This document shows, piece after piece, positions 21,844 through 30,863 of a DNA stretch of 37,160 nucleotides. The notes beneath the pieces were generated by a model that saw only the letters and a program-made list of their open reading frames with translations, had not been told where the DNA came from and made no database searches. Made by a program: the position numbers and the translations under genes. The DNA comes from Protostelium mycophagum (lineage: Eukaryota; Evosea; Variosea; Protosteliida; Protosteliaceae): assembly GCA_002081555.1 (NCBI GenBank), contig KV921211.1, positions 627-37,786 on the forward strand. Direction: 5' to 3'. Within the stretch, counting starts at the first letter, position 1. The number at the start of each line of letters is the position of its first letter.

Positions 21844-22750
21844 CTAGGATGTGGCGTATGTCTGAAGGTCCTTCAATATCGTGTCAAGCTCGTCATTCTC
21901 GAAACGCTCGGTCACCACATTTTCTGCATCAAATGAGTGGCCAACCATAAAAAGAATTTTCGCAGGAATTCCACAAGTAATTTGTTTTTCGTATTTTAGA
22001 AAATAAGACAGCAGCACGTTCTCGCTTGAAGATTATTATATTATTGTTGTATGATGCTCACGACAGCCGAAAAACAATCATATAAATCCGTGTAATTAGT
22101 TTATTGCAGCGCAGTAGACAATAATTTTGCATCTTCTAATACCCTTTTCAACGATCTTTGATCAGACATAATGGCCAATGTCTCTCATTTCGAAAAATTG
22201 ACACTCACCTCCAAGACCTTTTAGTGAAGGAATCAATGTCTTTGCTTCCTCAGCATCTTGTGGTGCCAGATTGGCCAAAGAGGCAATTTCGTACTGCTCC
22301 ATCTGCTTTTTAGATAGAAGTCTTTTGTCATTAAGGAAAATAAGATAATATTAGAGATCATTAATAGCAGGATACGCTCGGACCTCTTTAACGGCTGCCT
22401 TATTTCTGTATCGGCTAAACCGTTTCACGTATGCCAAAGTCTTTACAAATACCCTAATTACCTCAATCTAATTTTTATACGATGATCTTTGGATCGATTG
22501 TGTGGTGAAAATATTGGCGAGAAGTTGATGAATGACGACATCATACATTGATGGTTCGGCATCGGCATCTTGTGTCTCTTGAGCAGTTTCTTGGCTCTGT
22601 TCTAATAAAATGGCGACCTCTGAGTTCAAAAGGCATTGAGCTTCCGCGAAATCTGTCCAAATTAACCAGAATGTTCACATCAGAAGATCTACCATTTCCA
22701 AATTTGAGGAGGGCGGCATCCTCCTCCTCTTGTTGTTGCATAGAATTCAT
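21844..22750 (-). CDS. RPB4: DNA-directed RNA polymerase II subunit Rpb4
   Basis: Forms the Rpb4/Rpb7 stalk of RNA polymerase II. The N-terminus is MNSMQQQEEEDAALLKFG, then DFAEAQCLLNSEVAILLEQ, matching the conserved FxxAxxLLNSEV...LLE of Rpb4. After introns: VFVKTLAYVKRFSRYRNKAA, LLSKKQMEQYEIASLANLAP, DAEEAKTLIPSLKG and finally RFENDELDTILKDLQTY followed by ATS and TAG at 21844-21846. Order and spacing match human POLR2D throughout. Five or more exons; the last intron is about 270 nt, long for this window, and rejoins at ENVVTERFEND. Convergent with the receptor-kinase gene (119 bp between stops), divergent from the PPR gene with only 9 bp between start codons. Confidence 0.92.
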
Positions 22751-22759
22751 TTTTGAAAA

Positions 22760-24656
22760 ATGGGTTTGTCCTCATCTGATTTTGCCGTTGTAGACTTCCT
22801 TCATGATTCAAACCTGATCACATCACAACTAGACATGAAATCCCCACTAGTAAGCACTCTAACTGAGTAATTGGTATCAATGTTATCGCCAGGTCTATCT
22901 CAAAGGTTGTTACCCTTCGATACGTACGACACATCTGTTTCACACAAAAACATCCTTAATCAGCGAACTACATGTCTGCCATCAACTCCCAAAGAAACCA
23001 ATCAACACAATACACAACATTTCACGAACGTTTTCGTCCTTAGAGCTGCCACGGCGGAAGACGTGGGTGCAGATGAAAAGAGAGGAGGCCAGGCGCGATG
23101 AAATCAGATTACAAAACATAGAACTCGACGGCTACATAAAGGAAGGGCGATATGAGGAGGCTTGGGAATTATTCATCAAAAACAACGACGATGGGAAGGT
23201 TGACTCCTTCTCTTATGCCATCATCATCAACTTGTTGGCTATGCAAAGAGATATAGAGAGAGTTCAAGAAGTCTTGAGAGTGATACCAGAATCAGAGGTG
23301 GATGAGAAAGTCTTTTCTGCCATTATAAAGGCTTATACACGCATCAATGACCGTGATCGTGTGGAGAGAACTCTTCAACAGATGGCAGAGGTAAATCTTT
23401 GAATCATTTTTTACTGACAAAAACTATCTTTTTTTATAGCGGTAAAGCCACGATGATACACTCCCTTATAACTCCACGAGTCATGTTGCATTTTAAGCAT
23501 ACTACCATCATCATTTTGACATGATTGCAAGATGAACATGCGGCCAACACTTGCCGCCTGCACGATGATCATCCACATGTATGCACTTGCCGGTGATGAA
23601 GGAGGTACCCTCGCAATTCTGGGCAAGCTGAAGGAGATGCACGTGCGCTTAGACGCGTACGTCTACAACGTGTTGGTGTATCTGTATGCGGGAATGGGGG
23701 ATCACAAGAAGGCATTCGACATGATCGGAGAGATGAAAAAAGCTGGATTAGAACCTAACACTGCTACATATACCATCATGTTGGGTAAGTCATCCATCAT
23801 CCTCTGAAAATGATCATCTGTTAGTAATTTGAGATTTATGTTTTTTATTTGACGATAGATCGATCGCAAACATAACAAATTATCAAAGATTTGAATATTC
23901 GAATAAATTTAAAAATAATGAATTATATTAAAACAATGGAGGGATGTACAAGGAGACTCAGGAGTATGAGAAGATGTCAGCTATATGGAAGAATATGCTT
24001 GACAAAAACGTGAGTAGACTTGGTGTAGAATATCATTTTGTGGCCAAGAGTGAACATCTTTGTACAGCTCCTGATGATTCGTCACTGAGAGAGCCATGTC
24101 TAATTTGCTACTTTTTTTACGAAAATCACTTCTCTTTTGGTGGCAGACCTTGACGAAAATCACGGTTTCATACCGTAGATCTTCTACGGTAACTACCGTG
24201 TGTTTAAAGGTCCAAAATAGGAGAGAAGTAGATCGTTCCTTTGTATTATCGTGTTGGGTGCATTTTCTGGGCTATGAATTTTGTACCGCGACGCGTCGCG
24301 GTAATTACCGTAAGATCCTTTGTGATGACACTCCACAGGTGAAACCCAACCTGGTGACATTTTCTACGATGATATCAGCCTTCTCATCACAGTTAAAAAC
24401 AAAGAAGTGCGAGAAAGTGTGGCTTTCTATGGTGGAGAGAGGCATTGAGCCCAGCCGATTAGAATATGATATGATGATCCGGATGTATGAGGCCGCGGGA
24501 GACAGACAAGCCGCGGTCGAGTGGAGAGAGAAGCTGGACAAGTCTGGGGTGCGACTGGATAGACTGGCAATCGAGCTGGCGGCCACACAGTCCTTGCAAC
24601 AAAGACAATGGATGGAGGACAAAGAGAGAGAATTATTGATGAATAATGAGAGTTGA
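22760..24656 (+). CDS. Pentatricopeptide-repeat (PPR) protein, probably organellar
   Basis: PPR proteins bind organellar RNA with stacked 35-residue helical hairpins. Repeats visible: IELDGYIKEGRYEEAWELF, FSYAIIINLLAMQRDIERVQ, VFSAIIKAYTRINDRDRVER, TLAACTMIIHMYALAGDEGG, YVYNVLVYLYAGMGDHKKAF, NTATYTIMLG, LVTFSTMISAFSSQLKTKKC and LEYDMMIRMYEAAGDRQAA. The outermost start is ATG 22760 (MGLSSSDFAVVDFL). An in-frame ATG at 22835 (MKSPLVYLKGCYPSIRTTHL) opens a basic, hydroxylated stretch like a mitochondrial presequence, and may be the true start. Five exons or more. The intron between about 24010 and 24338 contains two strong palindromes. No endonuclease (SMR, PRORP) or DYW editing domain follows the repeats. 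Confidence 0.87.
24161..24200. repeat. Nested intronic palindrome, 40 nt
   Basis: Inner arms TACCGTAGA / TCTACGGTA with loop TCT (24171-24191), flanked by outer arms CACGGT (24161-24166) and ACCGTG (24195-24200). It lies in an intron of the PPR gene and could fold into a cruciform or RNA hairpin. Confidence 0.85.
24284..24303. repeat. Perfect 20-bp palindrome
   Basis: TACCGCGACGCGTCGCGGTA equals its own reverse complement. It is followed by ATTACCGT, as in the related copies. Same PPR intron as the 40-nt palindrome about 80 bp upstream. Confidence 0.9.
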
Positions 24657-24761
24657 AGAAGACTTGAAATACATACTAAGGTGGGAATGACACGGAGATC
24701 ACACTGGAAAAACTTGACAGTTCCAAATGTACACTTTTTCCATTTAGTTTTACTTCTTTAT

Positions 24762-25085
24762 CTACTTGCTGATTTGTTGTCTAACAAAGAATCCAACGGC
24801 CAAAGCGATGGCAGTTCCTGCAGTTCCGTATGTGGCGAAGAGATTTCCAGTCTTCTCAATCTTGTCGTAGTTCAACTCCGTTTGAGTTCTAGAGGCGACC
24901 AATTCTCTCTGGTTGAGGTGCTCATACAGAGATCCGACTCCCTTCCAGACAACGGCTCCTCCTGCGAGGGCAACAAACCATCCTGCGGTGGCTTGGGCGA
25001 TGCGAACGGCGTGGTTGAGAGCAACTTCTTGTGAGAAGGTAGAGACGGGGAGTGGGTCACCGACTTGCCAGAAAGAGAAGGACAT
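24762..25085 (-). CDS. Small membrane protein, unknown (intronless)
   Basis: 107 residues starting MSFSFWQVGDPLPVSTFSQE. Two hydrophobic, Gly/Ala-rich segments (ATAGWFVALAGGAVVW and FATYGTAGTAIALAVGFFV) flank a charged middle (QRELVASRTQTELNYDKIEK), consistent with a two-pass protein. Small size, Gly/Ala-rich segments and the short C-terminal RQQISK would suit a mitochondrial inner-membrane subunit, but I do not recognise the family. The frame is GC-richer than its surroundings, a sign of a real and possibly well expressed gene. Confidence 0.75.
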   Translation of the reverse strand: MSFSFWQVGDPLPVSTFSQEVALNHAVRIAQATAGWFVALAGGAVVWKGVGSLYEHLNQRELVASRTQTELNYDKIEKTGNLFATYGTAGTAIALAVGFFVRQQISK

Positions 25086-25300
25086 TGTTGTTGTTGTGTT
25101 CGTGTACTTTTGCGGATCTTTTGGAAACAGCTCATTTCGATGACGTCACACAAACCGTGTTTTCCATGGTTTCTATGGACACGTGACCTACATCTACAAC
25201 CCGCATTCCGGAACAGGAAATTTCTCAACAAGGAAATCCCAATTTGGAAAATAAATCGAAAAAAAACTGATTTAATAATTTAAAAAATCCTTTTGTTCTA

Positions 25301-27696
25301 TTAACCCTTGATGACAGCTATGGGTCTCAGTTTGATACACTTCTTTGATATTCCGGCGGCGTGACAGGTGTCCACCACTTCTGTGACGTCTTTATAAGAC
25401 TCTGGTGCCTCCTCCATAATCAGCTTGGGTGATGCAACTCTGATGCTAATGCCTTTGTTCTTCAATGATTCAAGTACCTGTACATCCTGAGCGCCGTTCT
25501 TGCATATTTTTTTGTTTACATTTTTTACATGAAATAAAATATTGCACCTCTACATGTGTCATCGTTCTTCTCGACTGGTTTCTGGACATCGCCCTTCCTG
25601 CTCCATGGCAAGTGGACCCAAATGTTTGCGCCATTCCTCTGTCAGTTCCAGTGAGCACGTAACTACATGTTCCCATAGTTCCTCCGATCAACACGGGCTG
25701 GCCAGTGAACTGCAGATATTTAAATATCCATTTTGGCGCGAAAAATCGGTGCGGTTTTTCCAGGAATTACCTGGTAATCTACTGGTATAAGCGGGTGGTG
25801 TGGTGGGAAAGCCCTCGTAGCGCCCTTTCTGTGCACAAGCAGTCTCTTCATCTCCCCATTCACCATCTACAACGATCAATTCTCCACAGAATTGTAGAAT
25901 ATGTCGACTTACGTGTTCTTCAACTTTGGCAATGTTGTGGCTGACATCATAGACCAAAGACATGTCTAAATCGTCTGGTGTCGAATTGAAGATTTTGGCG
26001 AAACTCTGTCTGACGAGGTGCGTCATGCTCTGTCGGTTCACCCATGCAAAGTTAGCTGCTGCAGCCATAGCTTTAAGATAGTCTTGTCCCTCTACAACGA
26101 GTCATGTCATTTTCAAGAAAAAACAAATTTACAAAATGTCATAAATGAAACTTAGACAAAATATTAAAATCGACTATACCTTCAGAATGTATACGTGCAC
26201 AGGCGAGTTGTTTGTCGTTGATCTGTATATTATCTCTCGCCATAGCTTTTTGCATCAAAATTAATGCGTCTGTGGCGACTTGATGTCCCAGCCCTCTGCT
26301 GCCGCTGTGAACAAAAATGCACACCTGAGAGTGTGAGGATGTGTACGGCGTGGGTATGATATCATACCTGTCCTTTATGATCTATGCCCATTTTTGACGC
26401 AGCAGACTTGTCGAATATCTCGTCTACAACCTGCTTTTCTTTATTTTTTATTTCATTATTATTTTTTATTATTATTTTTTTATATAATTTTGGCTATATT
26501 ATATTTCAAAATGATTTTGCACCTGCACTTCGGCGTAGTGGTTTCCAGATCCCAGCGTTCCGAGCTGTAAACATTTGATTTTCGAAATCTCAGTAGATGG
26601 TCATTTTACCTGTGGCAACCCGCGCTTCTTTGCTCTATCACTCACTTTTGTGGGGTCTGCTGATAACATCCTTCCAAACTCTTCACAGTTCTCCTTGTCT
26701 TCTGCCCAGCCGTAACCTTCTCTTATCGACCAGTCCATCCCCATTTCCTGTCTCTCTGTCATTTTTTCATGCTAAAAGATCTGCTTTGTGGTATTCTGCG
26801 GTGGAAATGATTTGGACTGCAAAATCTCTGCAAAAGCTATGGTCTGAAACGTGATTTTTGTCGGTCCAAACCATCATGGCAAGCCGGGTTAAACCTCGCG
26901 AAGAATAATTTTAATGAGAAAATCAAGCATTATTATAATATTTGAAAGCTTGATTAAGAAATGACTCACCAGCGCCTCATTCAGATCTTTCATCTTTGTG
27001 GGGAACATTCCCTTTGAACCGACACCCACCGGGATGTGATCAAATAAAGACTGTGCGAGCTCTTCTTTTACTGGTAAAACGTCCTTCTCACTCAAATTCG
27101 TCCTGATCAGTCGGACTCCACAGTTGATGTCAAAGCCTGTTGGAGGAATCAAACGATTGTTGTTTCATTTTGTGTGATGAGAGGATGTACAAGTGAATAA
27201 TGGGGGAGTGCTGAGATGTAGACATAAAAAATTGAGATGATTAGATACTCACCTACACCACCTGGAGAGACGATGGAGAGCGGATCATTCATATCAAAGG
27301 CGGCGACATTTCCAATGGCAAAACCATACCCGCTGTGTATGTCTGGCATACCGAGAGAGGCGCCAACGATTCCTGGCAAAGAAGCTACATTAGCTATCTG
27401 TACACATGAACCCAAATCAGAGCAGATGAAAAATATAAACGGTAATGTGACAACATTTGTACCTGCTTAACCGCTGGGATGAATCCTCCTTCTCCTGAGA
27501 CTGTGCTACTATGATTCAGCTCCTCAAATATATGTTTTTGCAGTTCATCGTTGACATAAAAACGTCCTGGCACCTGACCAAAATCAAAAATGTGATCAAG
27601 TTAATATGTCCCCACCCTCATGTTAGGGACAAAACCAGGGGCTATTTCATATGTAACATCGTCCAAACGTGTTATGAACTTTGTATGATCTCCCAT
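25301..27696 (-). CDS. RTCB: tRNA-splicing ligase RtcB
   Basis: GTP- and Mn-dependent ligase that joins 2',3'-cyclic phosphate ends to 5'-OH ends in tRNA splicing (and in HAC1/XBP1-type mRNA splicing in animals). Start at 27696 gives [20 protein letters not shown] and GFVPNM, aligned with the animal protein. In order: [166 protein letters not shown] (His that receives GMP), [26 protein letters not shown] and the end [12 protein letters not shown]. Metal-binding Cys/His are present. More than 12 exons. Its usual activator, archease, is not in this window. Confidence 0.95.
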
Positions 27697-27878
27697 GTTA
27701 TCGAGCTGGTGAAAGTTGATGAATGAGCGAAAAGTTGATTTTTTTGAGAATCTTTGAATTTCGTCGCTTCGCATCGATCTCCACAACAATCAATCAACTC
27801 AATTTCTCTCATCCCTCTAATCTTGAAATGTTGTGTTCATTTTGCTGTAATTATTTCATGATCATTTATTTCGATACG

Positions 27879-28556
27879 TCATTTGCGCACGAACCGCTTG
27901 TTCCCTCGGTTGTTGTTGTTTCCTCCACGTCTGGCGGCGTTTCCAGAGCCGACCTTGCCGCAGAAGGCCCAGTCTACATTGATGGTGCTCTCCATCAACT
28001 CCGTTCCATCAAGTTCCTTGATAGCTCTCTCTGCTTGTTCCTTCTTCTCGTACTCGATGAGAGCGTAGCCCTGTTCAGATCAGAACATCACCAATCGGAT
28101 TCACAATACTGGCCATTTTTTTTAAAACAGAATATACAACCAATGTATCTCACCTTAACGAAACCAGTTCTTCTGTCCAATGGTAGAGTAAGATTCTTGA
28201 GTATTCCAACCTCGTTGAACTTGTCCATGATGACCTCTTCGCTGGCCTCTTCATGGACACCAGTAACAAAGATGATCCAACCCTCAACGGCTGAAAATGT
28301 TGGTTACAATAATCAATCATGAAAATCGTGCAGCCTCATATATACGGCCAACGGAAAATGAATATCGCTCACATCTAATTGGTCCGGTTGCCTCGTCCTC
28401 TTCCATGGATTCAAACTTTCCATACCGGTCTTCCTCATCGTCTCTGGAACTGTTGAATCCTCTTCCTTTAGCCCTTCTTCCAGAATCATCTGTGCGGTTG
28501 GCCGTAGACCTCATGCGTCTTGGCTCCTCTTCCATATCGTCGTCTCTGTTGGACAT
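27879..28556 (-). CDS. RBM8A: RNA-binding protein Y14 (exon-junction complex)
   Basis: Core exon-junction-complex subunit that pairs with Mago and marks spliced mRNAs. N-terminus [20 protein letters not shown] with a nuclear, Arg/acidic linker including [17 protein letters not shown]; then [60 protein letters not shown] and [14 protein letters not shown]; end [16 protein letters not shown]. The single RRM and the motif [15 protein letters not shown] are diagnostic of Y14. Three exons; the first intron begins GTGAGCG and rejoins within Ser of RSVEGW. Its presence fits the intron-dense genome. Confidence 0.94.
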
Positions 28557-28732
28557 TTTGTTTTTGAAATATGGACAAAAATGAATGAGGTGTCGATCTC
28601 ATCACAAACAGGTCTAACCAAATCCATCTACAATTCTATTTACAATTTATCTTTTATTTTTCATTTTCTGCACTTCGCACAGAAAGAGCGGGAGGGCCAC
28701 AATACGTTTTGGACCTCTTAAAAAATCAGATT
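28557..28732. other. Short upstream region of Y14 / 3' flank of Erv1
   Basis: A/T-rich, no coding frame. Probably contains the Y14 promoter and the Erv1 3' end. Confidence 0.5.
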
Positions 28733-29386
28733 CTATTCTGTCGTGTTCTTCTCTTTGGCGTGGAAATAAGAATCTGGTGCTCTCCACCGCTTGTCCACGA
28801 GATCACAATTGAACTCTGGTTTACCAAGCTGTTTGTTCACCTATTTGATTCAATTTCTGAAAGTTTTGGAGAGTATCACCTCATTGTGCGCCCAACACAT
28901 CCATTTAGAGAAAGCTTGTCTGTTATCAAGTGTGGGAGGTTTCCTCTGAAGGATCTGCTGAAAATCCTCCGCGCAGACATTACAAGGATATACCTTTGAA
29001 AATGCACCCAAAAATTGAGACATCTCTTCCTTCTTTTTTGTTGTTGGTTTTTCTGGATAGTATGCTGACATTGTATGAAGTAAGGTCCATCCACTATTGC
29101 CCAAGTCAATTGTGTCAGGTGGTGGCTCCATCTTCCAAAAATCATCTCCTGTAATAAAATCAGCGATCGTGATGAGATATATGATGTCGAACTTACTCTC
29201 CTGAGCAGAAGAATCCCCCTGCTTCGTGTCATTATTCATCATATTCTTCAAGGTAGGTTTGGTTCTCATTTCACGCATCGAAGCCATTGCGGTCATCGCA
29301 TCACATGGTACACATTCTTCATCGTCTTCCAATTGGACATCTTCCAAAGTTAACTTTGATGTTGAATTCTTTGATCCTCGATGCAT
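28733..29386 (-). CDS. FAD-linked sulfhydryl oxidase Erv1/ALR
   Basis: Oxidises thiols in the mitochondrial intermembrane space, re-oxidising Mia40. The N-terminal region (MHRGSKNSTSKLTLEDVQLE) contains a CVPC pair, the kind of shuttle disulfide expected in Erv1 proteins. Core: LGNSGWTLLHTMSAYYPEKP, FLGAFSKVYPCNVCAEDFQQ (active-site CxxC as CNVC), SKWMCWAHNEV, NKQLGKPEFNCDLVDKRW (structural cysteine and the FAD-stacking N-x-x-L-G-K-P-x-F-x-C motif). Ends NTTE then TAG. Three exons with introns after QES and after HNE. Length is near that of other eukaryotic ALR proteins. Confidence 0.93.
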
Positions 29387-30023
29387 TGGTGTTGATTCGA
29401 GTCCAAATGCAAAACCGGAATCCTCACGTAAGTGCAGCTTCTATACAGGTGTTCATTCCGGATGTGGAATTACCAGTAGAAGTTGGAAGAATACAGAAGG
29501 ATCACTGAGGAGGAGGATAGAAATGCACGTGTTGTGAAAGCTGTCGTTTCTGTTCGCATCACAAAAGGCAATGTAGGTTTGGGGATGTACATGATTATTT
29601 AAAAATATATTGTGGAAGCGGTCACAGTATTTTGGCGAAGTCACCGGATGTGCTATTAGTATTGTTCTGTGGCAGAAGAACGGTATTTTTGTGTGGAGAT
29701 CCCCACACAATGATCACCAAGCTTGATTTTATCAAGCCGGTAGCGGCAGGACAAGGGAATGTACGGAGAGGACGGTTGACCTTGTACAAAAGTACACCCG
29801 TCAGCTTTTCTTGCAAAGGATGCTGGTGTCGACAAGAATGACATTTATCCATTTCTCATTCTTGCGCATTCTGACATCATCCCCGAGGGATTTTTGACTG
29901 TGCCTCGGAGATGTTTCGGGAAGTTTTCAAGGAAAATTCAATTCCGGAATTTTGGGTCTCTTGTCCTCGCGAATAAGATATCTCAACGATACAATAAACG
30001 AGACGTTTCTCATTCTGTCGGAA
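29387..30023. other. Unassigned stretch with weak open frames
   Basis: No recognised gene. A frame of 69 codons on the plus strand (29632-29841, MAKSPDVLLVLFCGRRTVF) and partly antisense frames are open but match nothing I know. Short open plus-strand segments (VFIPDVELPVEVGRIQ near 29449 and RNARVVKAVVSVRITKGN near 29518) have coding-like composition and could be exons of an unresolved small gene, but I cannot join them convincingly. The segment also contains upstream regions for Erv1 and the PLAC8 gene. Confidence 0.35.
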
Positions 30024-30231
30024 ATGACTAAACACCAAGAGCACGTTCCCCTTGCTGGACATCACCACGGACATGGTGACTGGGACATCGGGCTCTGCGA
30101 CTGTTTCGGAGATTGTCAAGTCTGTATGTATCTCCTGAAAACATATTGGATTGGAAATTGATTGATTCTTAGGCCTGGTGACATACTGCTGTATGCCATG
30201 CCAACTTGCCTACCAAAACGCCGCTAAATGA
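30024..30231 (+). CDS. Half-length PLAC8-type cysteine-rich protein
   Basis: Two exons, 30024-30123 and 30173-30231, joined over a 49-nt intron (donor GTATGT). Product about 52 residues: MTKHQEHVPLAGHHHGHGDW, DIGLCDCFGDCQVC and LVTYCCMPCQLAYQNAAK, then TGA. W-x-x-x-L-C-D-C-F-x-D-C-x-x-C-L-x-T-Y-C-C-x-P-C is the N-terminal half of the PLAC8 domain (cornifelin, fruit-weight/FCR proteins). The second half is missing, and the sequence after TGA does not supply it in any frame. Could be a microprotein, a truncated copy, or a gene with an unseen 3' splice form. Confidence 0.7.
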
Positions 30232-30613
30232 AGGCCAAAACTCGCACTTGGAAAAATGGCCTAATCAACCTTTCACATGCCGTAGCCATTACTCACAACA
30301 ACATCCGTCTCCTTTATTTCATCATTTCGTGAGAGAAATAAACAATCCAGTGATCTGTCCATTATCGCCACCAAATCACCTCCAAAAGGTGCACAAAACT
30401 CTTCAAATCGGGAGCAGGCCTTCACCCCTCAACACCCGAGAAAAATTCCCGCCAAAAATAATTTTCGAAAATTGAAATGGTGCAGTACAACCGAAAATTC
30501 AGTTTCAAGTTGGGTGTACATGATTAATTTATAAAAAACACTGCTTTCCATTTTCGAACAAGAATGAACCGAAGCTTGTCGAGCCTTTTTGCCTCAAAGC
30601 GAAAAGTTGCATC
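30232..30613. other. Stretch between PLAC8 and small MGSC gene
   Basis: A plus-strand frame is open from 30206 to 30475 but its composition (Pro/His/Ser-rich, no domain) looks non-coding. Palindromic or repeat structure not seen. Confidence 0.4.
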
Positions 30614-30863
30614 ATGGGAAGTTGCATTTTATCCATCAAAGAAGAGCTCGCTGACTGGCATTTGGATGACATACGTCACGATAGGTAGGCTCGAGTGTTG
30701 TGGATCACAGATGAATATTCTGATGGAGTCTGCAGCTCCATTGTCCAGAAGACACTCGACCACAACCTCTTGCTGGTAGGTCAGACCAGGAATGAGCACC
30801 TGTTTCTTTCAGTCTGATCCTCTCCATCATGCAACCAATCGCGAGCACTTATTGAACCACTAA
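30614..30863 (+). CDS. Small protein with N-terminal lipid-anchor motif, unknown
   Basis: Starts MGSCILSIKEELADWHLDDI: Gly2 and Cys4 are the usual N-myristoylation plus palmitoylation layout. Later exons read EYSDGVCSSIVQKTLDHNLL and SDPLHHATNREHLLNH, then TAA 30861-30863. The first intron needs either donor GTCACG (rejoining as HEYSDG) or another junction; the second intron (GTAGGT...TTTCAG) is clean. About 58 residues. Not recognised. Its stop codon directly abuts the stop of BBS1 on the other strand. Confidence 0.5.

Noticed and set aside
22101-22169. 22-codon frame (MSDQRSLKRVLEDAKLLSTA...) inside the long Rpb4 intron
   Set aside because: Too short, no conserved feature, and the flanking Rpb4 exons join well without it.
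27723-28322. 199-codon plus-strand frame
   Set aside because: Antisense to the Y14 exons, which match the exon-junction protein along their whole length.
30206-30475. 89-codon plus-strand frame after the PLAC8 gene
   Set aside because: Overlaps the PLAC8 second exon in another frame, low-complexity Pro/His/Ser composition, no domain.
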